The notes: generated by a model not told the origin, from the sequence alone. A DNA stretch of 64,000 nucleotides from Caulobacter sp. S45 (GCF_009765965.1 NZ_LMUL01000014.1:314557-378556), one strand, 5' to 3'. Positions 46,379 to 56,026 are shown, counted from the stretch's first letter. Made by a program: numbers and translations.

Positions 46379-49300
46379 TTAGAGGTCGTCCGGATCGTCG
46401 TCATCGTCCTGGTCACCGGGAGTGGTCGCCGGCGCCGCGCCGGGGTGCAACATGGCGAGGCCCGCCTTTCGCAGGCTCTGGTCGACCTCAGGCACATTCG
46501 TCTGCGCCTGCTTCCACTCGCCCTCCAACCGCACGATCTGTTCGCCGGCGGCGTGCACGGCGGTCAGTTGGGCGGTGGTCGGCGCGGCCGCGCCACCCGT
46601 CACCTGCGTATAAAGCTGGTCGAGGTTACGCTGCGTCCGGGCCACCCCATCGCGGTTGCTGCTCGCCTCTCCTTCCAAGACGCCCTTGAGCGCGGTGTCG
46701 AGGCGGCTGATGGCCGGATCATTGGCGCTCGCGCCCTTCAACTGGCCCCGTTGCGACTGGGCTTGGGTCAGCATCGACGAAGATCGGGCCAACAGGTCGC
46801 TGATGGTGAGGCCGAGGTCGAGCTGTTGTCGCAGCGCTTCGGCGGTGGCCCTAACACGCGGGTCGGCCCGCAACGTCAGCGGCTGTTCCAGCGTCTTGCC
46901 GTCAACGATGAGGCGCACGGTGTAATCGCCGGGGATCGCCATCGGGCCCTGGGGCAGACGCGGCGTCGCATTGGGCACAGCCGAGATCGGGAAGCCCCGC
47001 CGGGCGCCCATCGGCGCGGTATAGTGCATGTCCCATAGCCACCGATGCATGCCGCTCTTTCCCGACAGGCTCCGGTGTGGGGCTATCCAGTATGGCGGGA
47101 CCAACCCCTGCTTGATCTCCGCCTCGGTTATCTCCGCGGGATCATCGCCCCGGTAGCGGCGCACCAGCTTGCCCTGGCCGTCCAGGATTTCGAGCGTGAC
47201 CAGTCCCTTTGCGTCCTGTGGCAGGTAATAGTCGATCATCGCGCCCGCGGGAGGGTTCTGGCCGTTCGGTTCATCCGGCGGCATCGGCGAGTCGGTCCAG
47301 GTGCTGCGGGCCACGCGATAGGCCGCCGACGGCTTCAGCAACGTCGCCTTGTTGGTGGTGGCGGCCTTCATCTGACGTAGCGGCGAGATATCGTCGAGAA
47401 TCCAGATGGACCGGCCATGCGTGCCGACGACGAGATCGTCGTCCTGGATCGTAAGGTCGCGCATGGAGGTGTGCGGTAGGTTGAGCTGGAGCGAATCCCA
47501 GCTGGCGCCGTCATTGCGCGAGACCCACACGGCCTTTTCGGTGGCCGCGAACAGCAATCCTGGCTGCTTCGTATCTTCGCGCACCGCGTTGACGGCGGCG
47601 TTGTCGGGAAGGCCCGTGACGATGGAGGCCCAGGTCTTTCCGCCGTCGCGTGTGCGGAACACATAGGGGCGCTGATCATCTACGCGCATCCGGCTGACCG
47701 AGATGTAGGCAGTGTTTCCGTCGAAATGCGAGGCGTCGATCTGGGTGACTTTGCTCCACGCCGTCATCGTTGGCGGGGTGACGTTGGCCCACGCCTTGCC
47801 GCCGTCGCGGCTCGTCCACACCAAGCCGTCATCCGTGCCGGCCCACAAGATGTTGCTGTCGCGCGGCGAGACGCCGAGCGAATAGATGACGCCACGCTGG
47901 TTCTCCATGCCGGGGCCGTGCATCGCGCCGACGCTGGCGGGGAGTCCCGGCTTCTCGCGGGTCAGGTCCGGGCTGACGACCTCCCAGTTCGTACCGCCGT
48001 CGCGGGTACGATAGACCCTGCTGGTGGCGTAATAGAGCGCGTGCGGATCGGAGGACGCGAACATGATCGGCTGGGTACGATCCACACGATCCGCCCCCGT
48101 GAGGATGGGAACGGGCGTGACGTTCTCGACCAGGCCCGTGGACCAGTGGAACCGCGAGACCTGCGAGCGGCCCGCGCCATAGATCACGTCCGGATCCAGC
48201 GGGTCCGGCGCCACCTGGGCATATTCGCTGGCGCCGACCGGATGCCAGTCGCGCACCGTCACGGCGCCATCGTTGCCGCGGCTCGAGATGCAGACCGAGC
48301 CGCTGTCCTGATAGCCGCCGCAGACGCGGTACGGGAAGGTGTTGGTCGTGGTAGTGACGTGATAGAGTTGGCCGGTGGACTGGTTGAACCAGGTGCTCCA
48401 CGTCTTGCCGCCATTCAGCGTGATGGTGGCGCCCTGATCGACGCCGTAGATGATGATGTCCGGATTGACCGGATTGATCCAGACGTTCTGATAATCGTCA
48501 CCACCCGGCGCGCCGCGCACTGGCCCCCAGGTTTTGCCGCCATCGACGGACTTCATGGCCATGATACCGGACATGTAGACGATGTCGGGATTGGTCGGAT
48601 GTGGACGCATTGTCGGCAGATCATTGTCCGCAATGCTCGGCAGCGGTCGGGGATCGTCGGTAATGCGCGACCAGCTCTCTCCCGCGTCATCTGACCGGTA
48701 GAGTCCACTGCCTGAAGCGCCCTTTCCGCCGGTGTCGGAGCGGGTCGACACCGTCGCGAAGAGCCGCTTCGGGTTGGCGCTGCTGACGGTGACGATGAGC
48801 TGCGCGGTGTTCTCCGGAAGACCGTTCGTCAATTTGCGCCAAGTGGCGCCGCCGTCGGTGGACTTGAACAGGCCGCCGTTGAGCCCTTGATACGCGTTCC
48901 TGTCTTCCCACGGGCCATGCCGATCCTCCCACAGGCTGGCGTAGACGGTCTGCGGCTGGCTGGGATCGATCGCGATCGAATAGGCGCCGGTGTCCTCATC
49001 CTTGAACAACACCCGTTCCCAGGTCTTGCCGCCATCGAGTGAGCGATACACGCCCCGCTCGGCATTGGGGCCGTAGGGATGGCCGAGCACGGCGGCGAAA
49101 ACGCGATTTGGATTGTTTGGATCGACCGCCAGGTCGGGGATCTGCTGTCCATCGCGCAACCCAAGATGCGTCCAGGTCTTGCCCGCGTCGGTGGTTTTGT
49201 AGATGCCGTCGCCTATGGACAGGTCGGGCCGATGCTGTCCCTCGCCGCTACCGACATAGACGATGTTCGGATCCGACGGCGCCACCGCGATCGAGCCGAT

Positions 49301-49594
49301 GGACTGGGTGGGCTGGTCGTCGAAGACCGAATGCCAGGTGTTCCCCGCATCCTCGGTTTTCCAAACGCCGCCGTTGACGGCGCCGATGTAGAAGACGTTC
49401 GGCTGCGTCGCGACACCGGTCACCGCGCGAGTTCGGCCGCCGCGGAAGGGGCCGATCATTCGCCACGTCATCTCACGGGCGACGGTCGCCATCGCCGGCC
49501 CGCCGGCCCCGGTGATCGAGGGCGCAGGCTGCGCCGCCAGACGAGTGGTGCAGGCCAAGCTCGCGGTGATGAGCAGAAATGTCAGAGTGCGCAT
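46379..49594 (-). CDS. Large exported BNR/Asp-box repeat protein (VPS10/sortilin-like beta-propeller)
   Basis: The ATG at 49594 follows GGAAG and gives 1071 residues with a signal peptide (MRTLTFLLITASLACTTRLA, then AQ). The first 700 residues are beta-propeller blades with many Asp-box motifs: TEDAGNTWHSV, TTDAGKTWTHL, SLDGGKTWERV, STDGGATWRKL, SVDGGKTWGPV and SRDGGKAWANV. The C-terminal 300 residues include a predicted beta domain (DYTVRLIVDGKTLEQPLTLR) and a helical tail ending in acidic DDDDDPDD. These proteins are often annotated as glycosyl hydrolases, but no catalytic residues can be assigned. Location is periplasmic or surface. Confidence 0.88.
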   Translation of the reverse strand: MRTLTFLLITASLACTTRLAAQPAPSITGAGGPAMATVAREMTWRMIGPFRGGRTRAVTGVATQPNVFYIGAVNGGVWKTEDAGNTWHSVFDDQPTQSIGSIAVAPSDPNIVYVGSGEGQHRPDLSIGDGIYKTTDAGKTWTHLGLRDGQQIPDLAVDPNNPNRVFAAVLGHPYGPNAERGVYRSLDGGKTWERVLFKDEDTGAYSIAIDPSQPQTVYASLWEDRHGPWEDRNAYQGLNGGLFKSTDGGATWRKLTNGLPENTAQLIVTVSSANPKRLFATVSTRSDTGGKGASGSGLYRSDDAGESWSRITDDPRPLPSIADNDLPTMRPHPTNPDIVYMSGIMAMKSVDGGKTWGPVRGAPGGDDYQNVWINPVNPDIIIYGVDQGATITLNGGKTWSTWFNQSTGQLYHVTTTTNTFPYRVCGGYQDSGSVCISSRGNDGAVTVRDWHPVGASEYAQVAPDPLDPDVIYGAGRSQVSRFHWSTGLVENVTPVPILTGADRVDRTQPIMFASSDPHALYYATSRVYRTRDGGTNWEVVSPDLTREKPGLPASVGAMHGPGMENQRGVIYSLGVSPRDSNILWAGTDDGLVWTSRDGGKAWANVTPPTMTAWSKVTQIDASHFDGNTAYISVSRMRVDDQRPYVFRTRDGGKTWASIVTGLPDNAAVNAVREDTKQPGLLFAATEKAVWVSRNDGASWDSLQLNLPHTSMRDLTIQDDDLVVGTHGRSIWILDDISPLRQMKAATTNKATLLKPSAAYRVARSTWTDSPMPPDEPNGQNPPAGAMIDYYLPQDAKGLVTLEILDGQGKLVRRYRGDDPAEITEAEIKQGLVPPYWIAPHRSLSGKSGMHRWLWDMHYTAPMGARRGFPISAVPNATPRLPQGPMAIPGDYTVRLIVDGKTLEQPLTLRADPRVRATAEALRQQLDLGLTISDLLARSSSMLTQAQSQRGQLKGASANDPAISRLDTALKGVLEGEASSNRDGVARTQRNLDQLYTQVTGGAAAPTTAQLTAVHAAGEQIVRLEGEWKQAQTNVPEVDQSLRKAGLAMLHPGAAPATTPGDQDDDDDPDDL

Positions 49595-50392
49595 GTCTTC
49601 CACGTCCGTAGCTTGGAAACCCAGGGCTTTGGCATCTAACCATAGCTACACGAAATCTGAGCGCGCCGCGGACCGTGAATAGCAAAGCGCAACGAATGAA
49701 CTCCCAGCGAGGAGTTCGGACACTCCAGACGATCAGGGTGGGGTCGGCGAAATGCGAAACAGCGGCCACTGTGGATATCAGTCCCACTCCGGAAAGGCGA
49801 CATTGGCATCGCACCGAATCGATGGCGGTGACGGAAAGCCATGATCGAGTCGAATCAAATGGTATTTGAATCGATCTTGAGTTTGATCGTTTAAATTTCT
49901 TGCCTGAAAAAACAATCGGTTAGCGGCTCAGCCAGAATCGGTCCCTATGACATCCAACACCGATTTGTCGGCCGTCATTCGAAACGATTCCTCGGTCACT
50001 CAAATCGATTCAGGATGGGAAAACCCCACAAACAGGGCGACTTGTAATGTGGTGCGGGCCTCAGCCCCGCTAACGTGGAAGGCTTGAGCGCGACTTACCT
50101 CCACTAGACGGGCGATTGGATTTTCAACAGACACAACCAGAGCGTTATGCAATTTAACCCGCATGACATGTCAGCACTGCGTCGAGAAACCGTCAGCTTC
50201 ATAACCTTTAATATACGCATATTTTTTGTATCTACTGGTAGATACAGCTGGACTGCCTTCCAGCGCGCCTCGTCCGGTTAGGCTGACGATCAAGGTTGGA
50301 GCGCCCCACGGTTCGCCGAGCAGCAGCCCCCGGCTCGAACCCGATCCGCTTGAGCGCGCCGTTGTCGCCTGAACCGCGGCATGACGTCGGAG
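49595..50392. other. Decayed intergenic region left of the IS6 pseudogene
   Basis: About 800 bases without a convincing gene. Right of 49860 it becomes A/T-rich (for example TTTAAATTTCTTGCC) and contains the second IS21-like end. The open frames on both strands (49636-49869) overlap each other and have no family features. Confidence 0.5.
49966..50205. mobile_element. Decayed IS21-like terminus, copy 2
   Basis: It begins TGTCGG with two tandem 17-mers (GTCATTCGAAACGATTC and GTCACTCAAATCGATTC, 21-base period), matching copy 1 at 35779. The following AAAACCCC..CAGGGCGACTT region also resembles copy 1, and a shared segment returns at 50162-50205. No istA or istB coding is left. Confidence 0.45.
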
Positions 50393-51234
50393 GGTGCTGT
50401 CAGTCCAACGCGAACTTGTCTCCACTTGGACGTCGCTCGCCCAAACCCGAGCCAGCTCTACCCCACGACCTGCCGCCACTCGGCCAGGGCGGCCGAGCGT
50501 CGGTCTTTGTAGGTTGTGCGGCTGATAAGGTGGCGCTCCTGGTTGAAGTGGTTGTGGAAGGGATGCATGGACCGAGGCGAACTACTGGAGTGTCTTTATC
50601 CTCCGAAACCTCAGCATCGCCCGCTCTCTTCGTCGAAACGGCTGGTGGGAGTTCTCCGCCCTGTTGTTGGCCCGCCGGCCTATCTCCTGGCGATCAGCGA
50701 TGTTCAGTTCCTTTATGGGGCCCGGTAGGAGCGCAATCCATCGGTGGTGATGGTCTTGGCGCAGCCGTGCCGCTTCATCGCCTTCCTGATAAATTTCGGC
50801 GCCGCAGCCTTTTCCCGCTCCTTGGTGACAAAGGATTCCAGCACCTCGCCCTCATGATCGACGGCTCGCCAGAGGTAGCGCATTTCACCGTTGATGCGGA
50901 CATAGACCTCATCCAGGCGCCAGCGCTAATGGGTGTGCTGGCGCATCGCCCCGACCCGCTTCTTACGGATCTCCGAGGCGAACGTCGGACCAAAGCGGGT
51001 CCACTACAGCCTCACTGTCTCATGGCAGATGTCGATCTCCCGCTCGTGCAGAAGATCCTCCACTTTGCGGAGCGACAGCGGGTATTTGACGTAAAGCATT
51101 ACCACCAGCCGGGATCACTTCCGGCGATGAGTCGAACCAGCGAAACGGGCTGGGCGGGGGGTTTTCGGCGCGGCATGCCCCTTCCCTGCCCCCGGCCGCG
51201 CTCACCGCAAGATACATTTGAGCTGATAGAAGCC
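50393..51234 (-). mobile_element. Near full-length IS6-family element with inactivated transposase
   Basis: Candidate ends are GGTGCTGTCAG at 50393 and, read outward, GGCTTCTATCAGCTCAAA at 51234, a span of about 840 bp, typical for IS6. Read leftward, the transposase is recognisable throughout: PFRWFDSSPEVI, LHEREIDICHETVRL, LDEVYVRINGEMRYLWRAVD, KRHGCAKTITTDGLRSYR, and RRANNRAENSHQPFRRRERA. It is interrupted by a frameshift after PEVI, stop codons after ETVRL, RQHTH, YRAP and KTLQ, and a later frameshift. The DDE positions themselves survive. No target duplication is visible. Confidence 0.75.
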
Positions 51235-51263
51235 CGTTTGCTTTGAAATTGCCGGTTAAATTC

Positions 51264-52333
51264 TTATATCACGAAAGGAATTTGCTTAATCTGGAATGTG
51301 AAACCGGAAAAAAACCATGATTCAATAGCCAAACGCTCTCGGGTCATCCCCGGGCGTACGCCAGTACGATGCAGGAAGAGTTGATCAAACAGCATCGCAT
51401 CGCCAGCCTTGAACAGCGGCGTAACATAGGAACCGTCTGGGTCATTTCCTCGAGTAACCCTTCACCGACGGTCCACCAGGCCACAGCCCCCTTCGTTCCC
51501 GTTTCGACTAGATGATCTAGGCGTCGAGGGAAAATGTCCAATCCAGGCGCATCTTCGCCGCAGTCGGACAATGTCAGCCAAACGTTCACTGTTCTAATGT
51601 CCGGGCCCAGGAACGCCCCATCTTAGTGCCAATTCGTGCCGGTAGTCGGCGGCACGATCCTGAGGGTAGCCTTGCCGAGCGAGAGAAAGGCACGTTCCCC
51701 AAGATAATCCTCGATCAGCCGGATTATCTCGTGCGTCTTAAGGAAGGCAATAAAGTTCGACAGTGCGTGCGGAGAATCTCCAGTCCAGATCGCTCCGCAC
51801 GCATTCCCAAACTCACGCCCAGCTTCTGTCATGCCGTCTTCGGGGCTTAGAGAGTATGGCGAATACCACGGGGATATTTCTGCCTGCCGTGCGCCAGACC
51901 GGATGGGTTCGGCCGTATCGAACGCCTTCCTAACCACTTCCGTCAACTGCCCTGTTTGCTCCGGGCTGATCATCGCCCGGACGAGAAGGCAGCCGTGGTG
52001 CTGAATGGCGCCGCCTAGGATTTCCACATCAAGATCGGCGGCCGAAATCTCAGGGGGTTCCTTGACACCCGGGAACGGATCAGAAAAACGAGGCGGCCAT
52101 ATCGTACGGCCCGGCTGCGGATCGAACGCCGCATTGCGCCACCGCACCAGATCGCGAAGCGTTGGCGCATCAAGGCTTCCAGCAGGCTGGGCGGAGAGGA
52201 GATCGATCGCCTCACGAAATTGACCCGCCCGGGCTAGGAGACGCGCCTTGTCCGCAAAGCTCGCAGCCGCCAGCTGCGAGTCTTCGGCGATCATTTCCCG
52301 GCTTTCCCGCGACTTGCGTTTGAAGCCCCACAT
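51264..52333 (-). pseudogene. Phytanoyl-CoA dioxygenase (PhyH)-like gene, broken by stop codon and frameshift
   Basis: The gene starts at 52333 (MWGFKRKSRESREMIAEDSQ) and reads 236 codons to GTNWH, then TAA (51623-51625), then DGAFLGPDIRTVNVWLTLSD in the same frame. The family's iron-binding HxD motif, probably HQDG, has thus been cut by a CAA-to-TAA change. Further on, after GEGLLEEM, the coding frame shifts to DPDGSYVTPLFKAGDAMLFD, QLFLHRTGV (second iron histidine) and ESWFF, ending at 51264. PhyH enzymes are 2-oxoglutarate and Fe(II)-dependent hydroxylases. It lies 94 bases downstream of the GSCFA gene. Confidence 0.8.
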
Positions 52334-52427
52334 CTGTGCGCCCTTAACAGTATAAATGATTTAATCGTCCAATTTCGACAAGCGGCCCCAGGGAGCCGAC
52401 TTCATCAAGGCGCGCGACCGCGACCAC

Positions 52428-53489
52428 TCAATCCGCAGGATCAAGCCGCGCCTCGTCGCAAATGACATCGACCGCCCGCTCTGCGCGCTGCAGGAAGGGA
52501 TCGGTAGTTGTATGGGAAGGTGGCGCGAAGGCGCTCGCTCCTTCCACCATGTGTTTGAAGAAAAGGCGCATCACGTGGTCGACGCCCGCTGCCGATATAG
52601 TTCTGAGGTCTTCTTCGAGATATCGCCCCCGAGCAGTAGGTGAGGTAATGATTTCATACGAGGGGAAATATATGATGTTTTGTGTTCGCGTCATCTCCTC
52701 GGCGGCAACTCGCAGAACAGCTTTGGAGGCAGTAGTGGACGTCCAAACGTGACGACGTTCAGCCGTCGCGGCTAACGGCACCGGCGACACAGTGAGGATT
52801 ATACGGATGTCCGGATTTATTCGGCGCAGTTCCGTCACAAACGCATCCAGATCTCCTATTGTATCTGATACGCTGAGATTGTGGAATTCATGTCGCTCAG
52901 GGTCAAATTGACCGGCGGCGACCCCAGGGCACAGCGGATAGACTGCGCCATCAAGCTTTGAGCGCCAACATTCTGTAAGCCCCAAGGTGAAGATGAGGAC
53001 CGTCGCAGTTTCGAACATTTTCCGGACAGCGCGGAAATGCCCAGCCCGATCAAGGTCGTATTCCCGTCTAGTAGGATAGCCTCTAGGCTGTATTGTTGGC
53101 CGGAAAGGGTCGAACAACCGGCCTTCCATTCCGAACCAAACGTCTTCCTCGGGGACGAATTGGCCAAATGAGCGCCGAAGAAGCTGCAATAACTGCCTGG
53201 CAGTGTAAATTGCACCAAATCTTGCGCTAAAATGGCCATACCCATATGCGTCCGCCGTCTCGGCAGAAAGTATTGGGTGCGCCGGCTCCACATCCAGTAG
53301 ATCTAAGCCCGATCCACGGAGGCGGCGAGAGACGTGCTGCGCAAAGCAACTTCCAGCAGTTGCAATGCGGTCATGTGCAGATATCCGCCACGATTGCGCG
53401 ACGACGGGATCAATTTCCTCCGGACTCCCCCGCGTCATTGCCGATCGCCAACGTTGATGCGGAAGAGCATCTATATACGGATGCTTCAA
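52428..53489 (-). CDS. GSCFA-domain protein (SGNH-like esterase family)
   Basis: The 353-residue protein carries the name-giving motif in RIATAGSCFAQHVSRRL (about residue 47). Downstream are the family segments AYGYGHFSARFGAIYTARQL, VLIFTLGLTECWRS, PLCPGVAAGQFDP and RIILTVSPVPLAAT. GSCFA proteins are related to SGNH hydrolases and lie in surface polysaccharide or capsule loci, where acyl-group transfer or removal is suspected. There is no signal peptide, so it is probably cytoplasmic. Its start overlaps the end of the SGNH gene by 4 bases. Codon use is visibly less GC-rich than in the flagellar genes, consistent with transfer. Confidence 0.88.
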   Translation of the reverse strand: MKHPYIDALPHQRWRSAMTRGSPEEIDPVVAQSWRISAHDRIATAGSCFAQHVSRRLRGSGLDLLDVEPAHPILSAETADAYGYGHFSARFGAIYTARQLLQLLRRSFGQFVPEEDVWFGMEGRLFDPFRPTIQPRGYPTRREYDLDRAGHFRAVRKMFETATVLIFTLGLTECWRSKLDGAVYPLCPGVAAGQFDPERHEFHNLSVSDTIGDLDAFVTELRRINPDIRIILTVSPVPLAATAERRHVWTSTTASKAVLRVAAEEMTRTQNIIYFPSYEIITSPTARGRYLEEDLRTISAAGVDHVMRLFFKHMVEGASAFAPPSHTTTDPFLQRAERAVDVICDEARLDPAD

Positions 53490-54178
53490 ATGGCGCCCCG
53501 CAATTCTTCCAGCACCAACGCCCCATAAGAAGCATTCGCATGTGCGCCATCCCGATCATAATCAGGATGGAGAAAACCTTCCTCGTCCTTAGATCGCTCA
53601 GGCGCAGGCACATATTGTATGTCGAGGCGGGTGCAGATTGCCGCGATAACCTCGCAATGCACGCGCCAGAGTTTGTAGCGTACCCACTTGGGGGCAATAG
53701 CATGGGGTTGTCCAGGAAACAGTATCCAAGGCACGTGAGGCGCTATGCGATCCTCGGCCGCTACAGGCGGCGGGGGCCCGATGTGAACCAATGGCGTCGC
53801 GCAAAGCCGCGCGACAGCCGGAAGCATGGCAAGATACGGCTCAGACATCTCACTCAACTTCGCCCGCACGGCATCGGCGGGAATTAGCTCTCTTGTTTCA
53901 TCAAGTGGCAGATCCTGTGCAGATGGCACGATTAGATCGAATGGCCGGGGATGCTCCACCATGCCAAGTACCGTATGGGCCGACCCGCCAATCAGGGAAA
54001 GCACGCGGCGGCCCCTCAGAACGCGCTCAGCCAAGTCGTGACGGAGGTGAGTCGCTCCTCCGTCGTACCGCCACGGATCACCCGTGTCCCAAAAGTTGAT
54101 GCTATCGAGCTCGGGATCACCCGACCGCGCGAGAGCCGCGACATGACTGTGCCCGATGCATACCCAACGGTCGCCCAT
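53486..54178 (-). CDS. SGNH/GDSL-like hydrolase
   Basis: The ATG at 54178 follows AGCGGG and gives 230 residues. A GTG at 54193 would add five. The N-terminus has a block I-like motif, WVCIGHSHVAAL, with Ser following GH instead of GDS. The C-terminus has the expected Asp and His in the DRDGAHANASYG region. A middle segment (RRVLSLIGGSAHTVLGMVE) resembles block III. It has no signal peptide. It is translationally coupled to the GSCFA gene, so the two are likely to act on the same acylated substrate. Catalysis is inferred from motifs only. Confidence 0.75.
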   Translation of the reverse strand: MGDRWVCIGHSHVAALARSGDPELDSINFWDTGDPWRYDGGATHLRHDLAERVLRGRRVLSLIGGSAHTVLGMVEHPRPFDLIVPSAQDLPLDETRELIPADAVRAKLSEMSEPYLAMLPAVARLCATPLVHIGPPPPVAAEDRIAPHVPWILFPGQPHAIAPKWVRYKLWRVHCEVIAAICTRLDIQYVPAPERSKDEEGFLHPDYDRDGAHANASYGALVLEELRGAI

Positions 54179-54265
54179 AACGTACCCGCTCACTCGGCGA
54201 TGCTATCCTAAGGCGAAGATACGTGCCACCCTCGGCCTTCATCAATCAATCAGGTTGCCCCCCTT

Positions 54266-55075
54266 CTATGGCCGCCTCTTCGGCGTGGCCGTCACTTCGG
54301 CGAGGAAAGCACCGACAGCGGAATCCCAGACCGAGGCGTCCTCTTGAGCGAAAGTCTTGTGACCGTCATCGCCGAAGGGCGGCAGGTCGACAAACTTGAT
54401 CGTGGGCGCCGACCCCGCCTGATAGGCATGCGCCAAGGCGGCGGAAAGAAGTGATCGTTTGCCGCGACGAGCCACAACTGCGGAACGCGATTGGCTCTTC
54501 CAAGCGTCGCGGTCGCCTCGATCAACCGAGCGGCCCCGCCGCAGATATTTTCGTGATCATCACCGCTCCGGCCGCCGGTAAAACTGATAACCCCCAACAC
54601 ACCTGGAGGGGGCGCGTCGGCCAGAGCGATCGCGCCGAAACCGCCGGCCGACTGACCGACAACGACGATACGTCGAGGATCGATATCTGGCAGCGTGGCT
54701 GCGCTTTCCACAATCGCGAGGGCATAGTCCAAGCCGTCGGCGACCGACTCACCTCGATTGCTCACGCTGTACAGCAGGGTGGAATCGGCTGTGGGGTGGA
54801 CTGGGCGCAGCACCGTGAAATCGGTAGAGAACACCGCCCGTCCACGGTTGTCGCGAGGGGCTTTGTTCAGATCGATAATGCGTGCATTGGCCGGTGCCTA
54901 TGGGTCGAGCGCGAAGATGGCTCGCCCATGCAGGGTCTCGTGGGCCGCCCCGGGTGCAGTGTTGCACTTCACGCAGGTCGGCAGGAGATGATTTCGACCC
55001 GTTCCACCTCCGCGTGGGCCGGGGGCCTCCCGTTTCGTAGGCGATCTCAAGAACGTTGGTTTGGACGACAGACAT
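54266..55075 (-). pseudogene. Chimeric alpha/beta-hydrolase pseudogene
   Basis: Reading leftward, the 5' part (MSVVQTNVLEIAYETGGPRP) up to VFSTDFTVLRPVHP and LLYSVSNRG resembles the N-terminal region of large alpha/beta-hydrolase-domain proteins, but in several frames. From ESVADGLDYALAIVESA onward it resembles a dienelactone-hydrolase-like enzyme, with nucleophile VVVGQSAGGFGAIAL. A frameshift follows NDHFFPPP, and the end (FGDDGHKTFAQED, with the catalytic His) is in another frame. So two families appear joined at SNRG/ESVAD, and the gene is frameshifted on both sides. It is the last member of the leftward set. Confidence 0.65.
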
Positions 55076-55294
55076 AATGCGATCTCTCGTCCTTAAATTC
55101 CTGTCCGAGCAACGAGATGCGACACGATGCGAGCCGCGGTTCGCTGCAGGCGCCGTCCGCGTCTGACGGGTTTTCCATCTTGATATGACGTGGACGGAAA
55201 CGTCTACCTAAGTCGGCCGCACCCGCAGCTCAGCATCCGCCATGGCCGCCTTCTGCCCGTGCGCCAAAATCCGAAAATGGGCGAGATGCTTCCC

Positions 55295-56020
55295 TCAGCC
55301 CGTAGAGACGATTACAGACTCCAGGTCGATCATGAATGTGGATGGCGCGCTCAGCGTCGCGATGTTTCCGTCTCCGCGCGGAACCACTCGCCGATGAGTA
55401 GGGAAGATGAACCCGTCGAAGGTCGCGTGATCGAACACGTAGTGGGCGGCGCTTCCACGTCCGACGTCGGTGAAATAGTCATGCCGCTGTAGAAGACCCT
55501 TGTCGTTAAAGTAGAAGTTTTGGATTGCGCAATGCGTGTCCAAGTCCTCTGGAAAATTCGCCTGCAGCACCCGCCACGTCTCGCCGTTCTCCTCCCATGG
55601 TTCAATTTCAACGACCGAGACACCATTAACGGCTAGCAGAAAAGGCGTGGTGAAGTAATTCCAGAAAGCATAGCCAATGAAGTAGAGGAGCTGGAGCTGC
55701 GTCCAGGGGGTCGTTCGCTCGTGCCCGGCGAATGTCTCCCGTGGCCGATCTAGAGCGGCGATCGACTGGCCGGAACTCGTTTGGATCGCCACAGCGCGGT
55801 TCTCGAACAGACCGCGTGCGCCCGGATGGGGGAACGGCGAGATCAGCGTCCGGGGCCGCTGGGTAGCGATCTTCACCAAAGCCCCCTGCAAACCCTGCGG
55901 TTGCTGCTTCACCTGGAGAAGCCGCCCCCTCAACGTCAACCTAAGGTCGATCGTCGTCACCTCACGCCAATTGACGAGTCCACCGTGGGCGTCGAGCACA
56001 AGCTCAAGTAGGTCGGACAT
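55295..56020 (-). CDS. Conserved hypothetical protein, 241 residues
   Basis: The protein starts MSDLLELVLDAHGGLVNWRE and has a beta-rich pattern throughout: IDLRLTLRGRLLQVKQQPQG, then RRVVPRGDGNIATLSAP. Most strands alternate polar and apolar residues, as in lipid-binding or LolA-like folds, but it has no signal peptide. I know similar proteins only as uncharacterised. It ends 219 bases upstream of the hydrolase pseudogene and starts 6 bases after the YciI gene, so it belongs to the leftward operon of the TetR-MarR-controlled cluster. Confidence 0.75.
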   Translation of the reverse strand: MSDLLELVLDAHGGLVNWREVTTIDLRLTLRGRLLQVKQQPQGLQGALVKIATQRPRTLISPFPHPGARGLFENRAVAIQTSSGQSIAALDRPRETFAGHERTTPWTQLQLLYFIGYAFWNYFTTPFLLAVNGVSVVEIEPWEENGETWRVLQANFPEDLDTHCAIQNFYFNDKGLLQRHDYFTDVGRGSAAHYVFDHATFDGFIFPTHRRVVPRGDGNIATLSAPSTFMIDLESVIVSTG

Positions 56021-56026
56021 CTAACC

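Noticed and set aside
49473-49869. Overlapping open frames on both strands right of the BNR protein start
   Set aside because: They overlap each other and the signal peptide region of the BNR gene and have no recognisable features.
50393-51234. Target-site duplications that would prove transposition of the IS6 elements
   Set aside because: I compared the 8 bases flanking the elements at 36795-36976, 38417-38710 and 50393-51234 and found no matching pairs.
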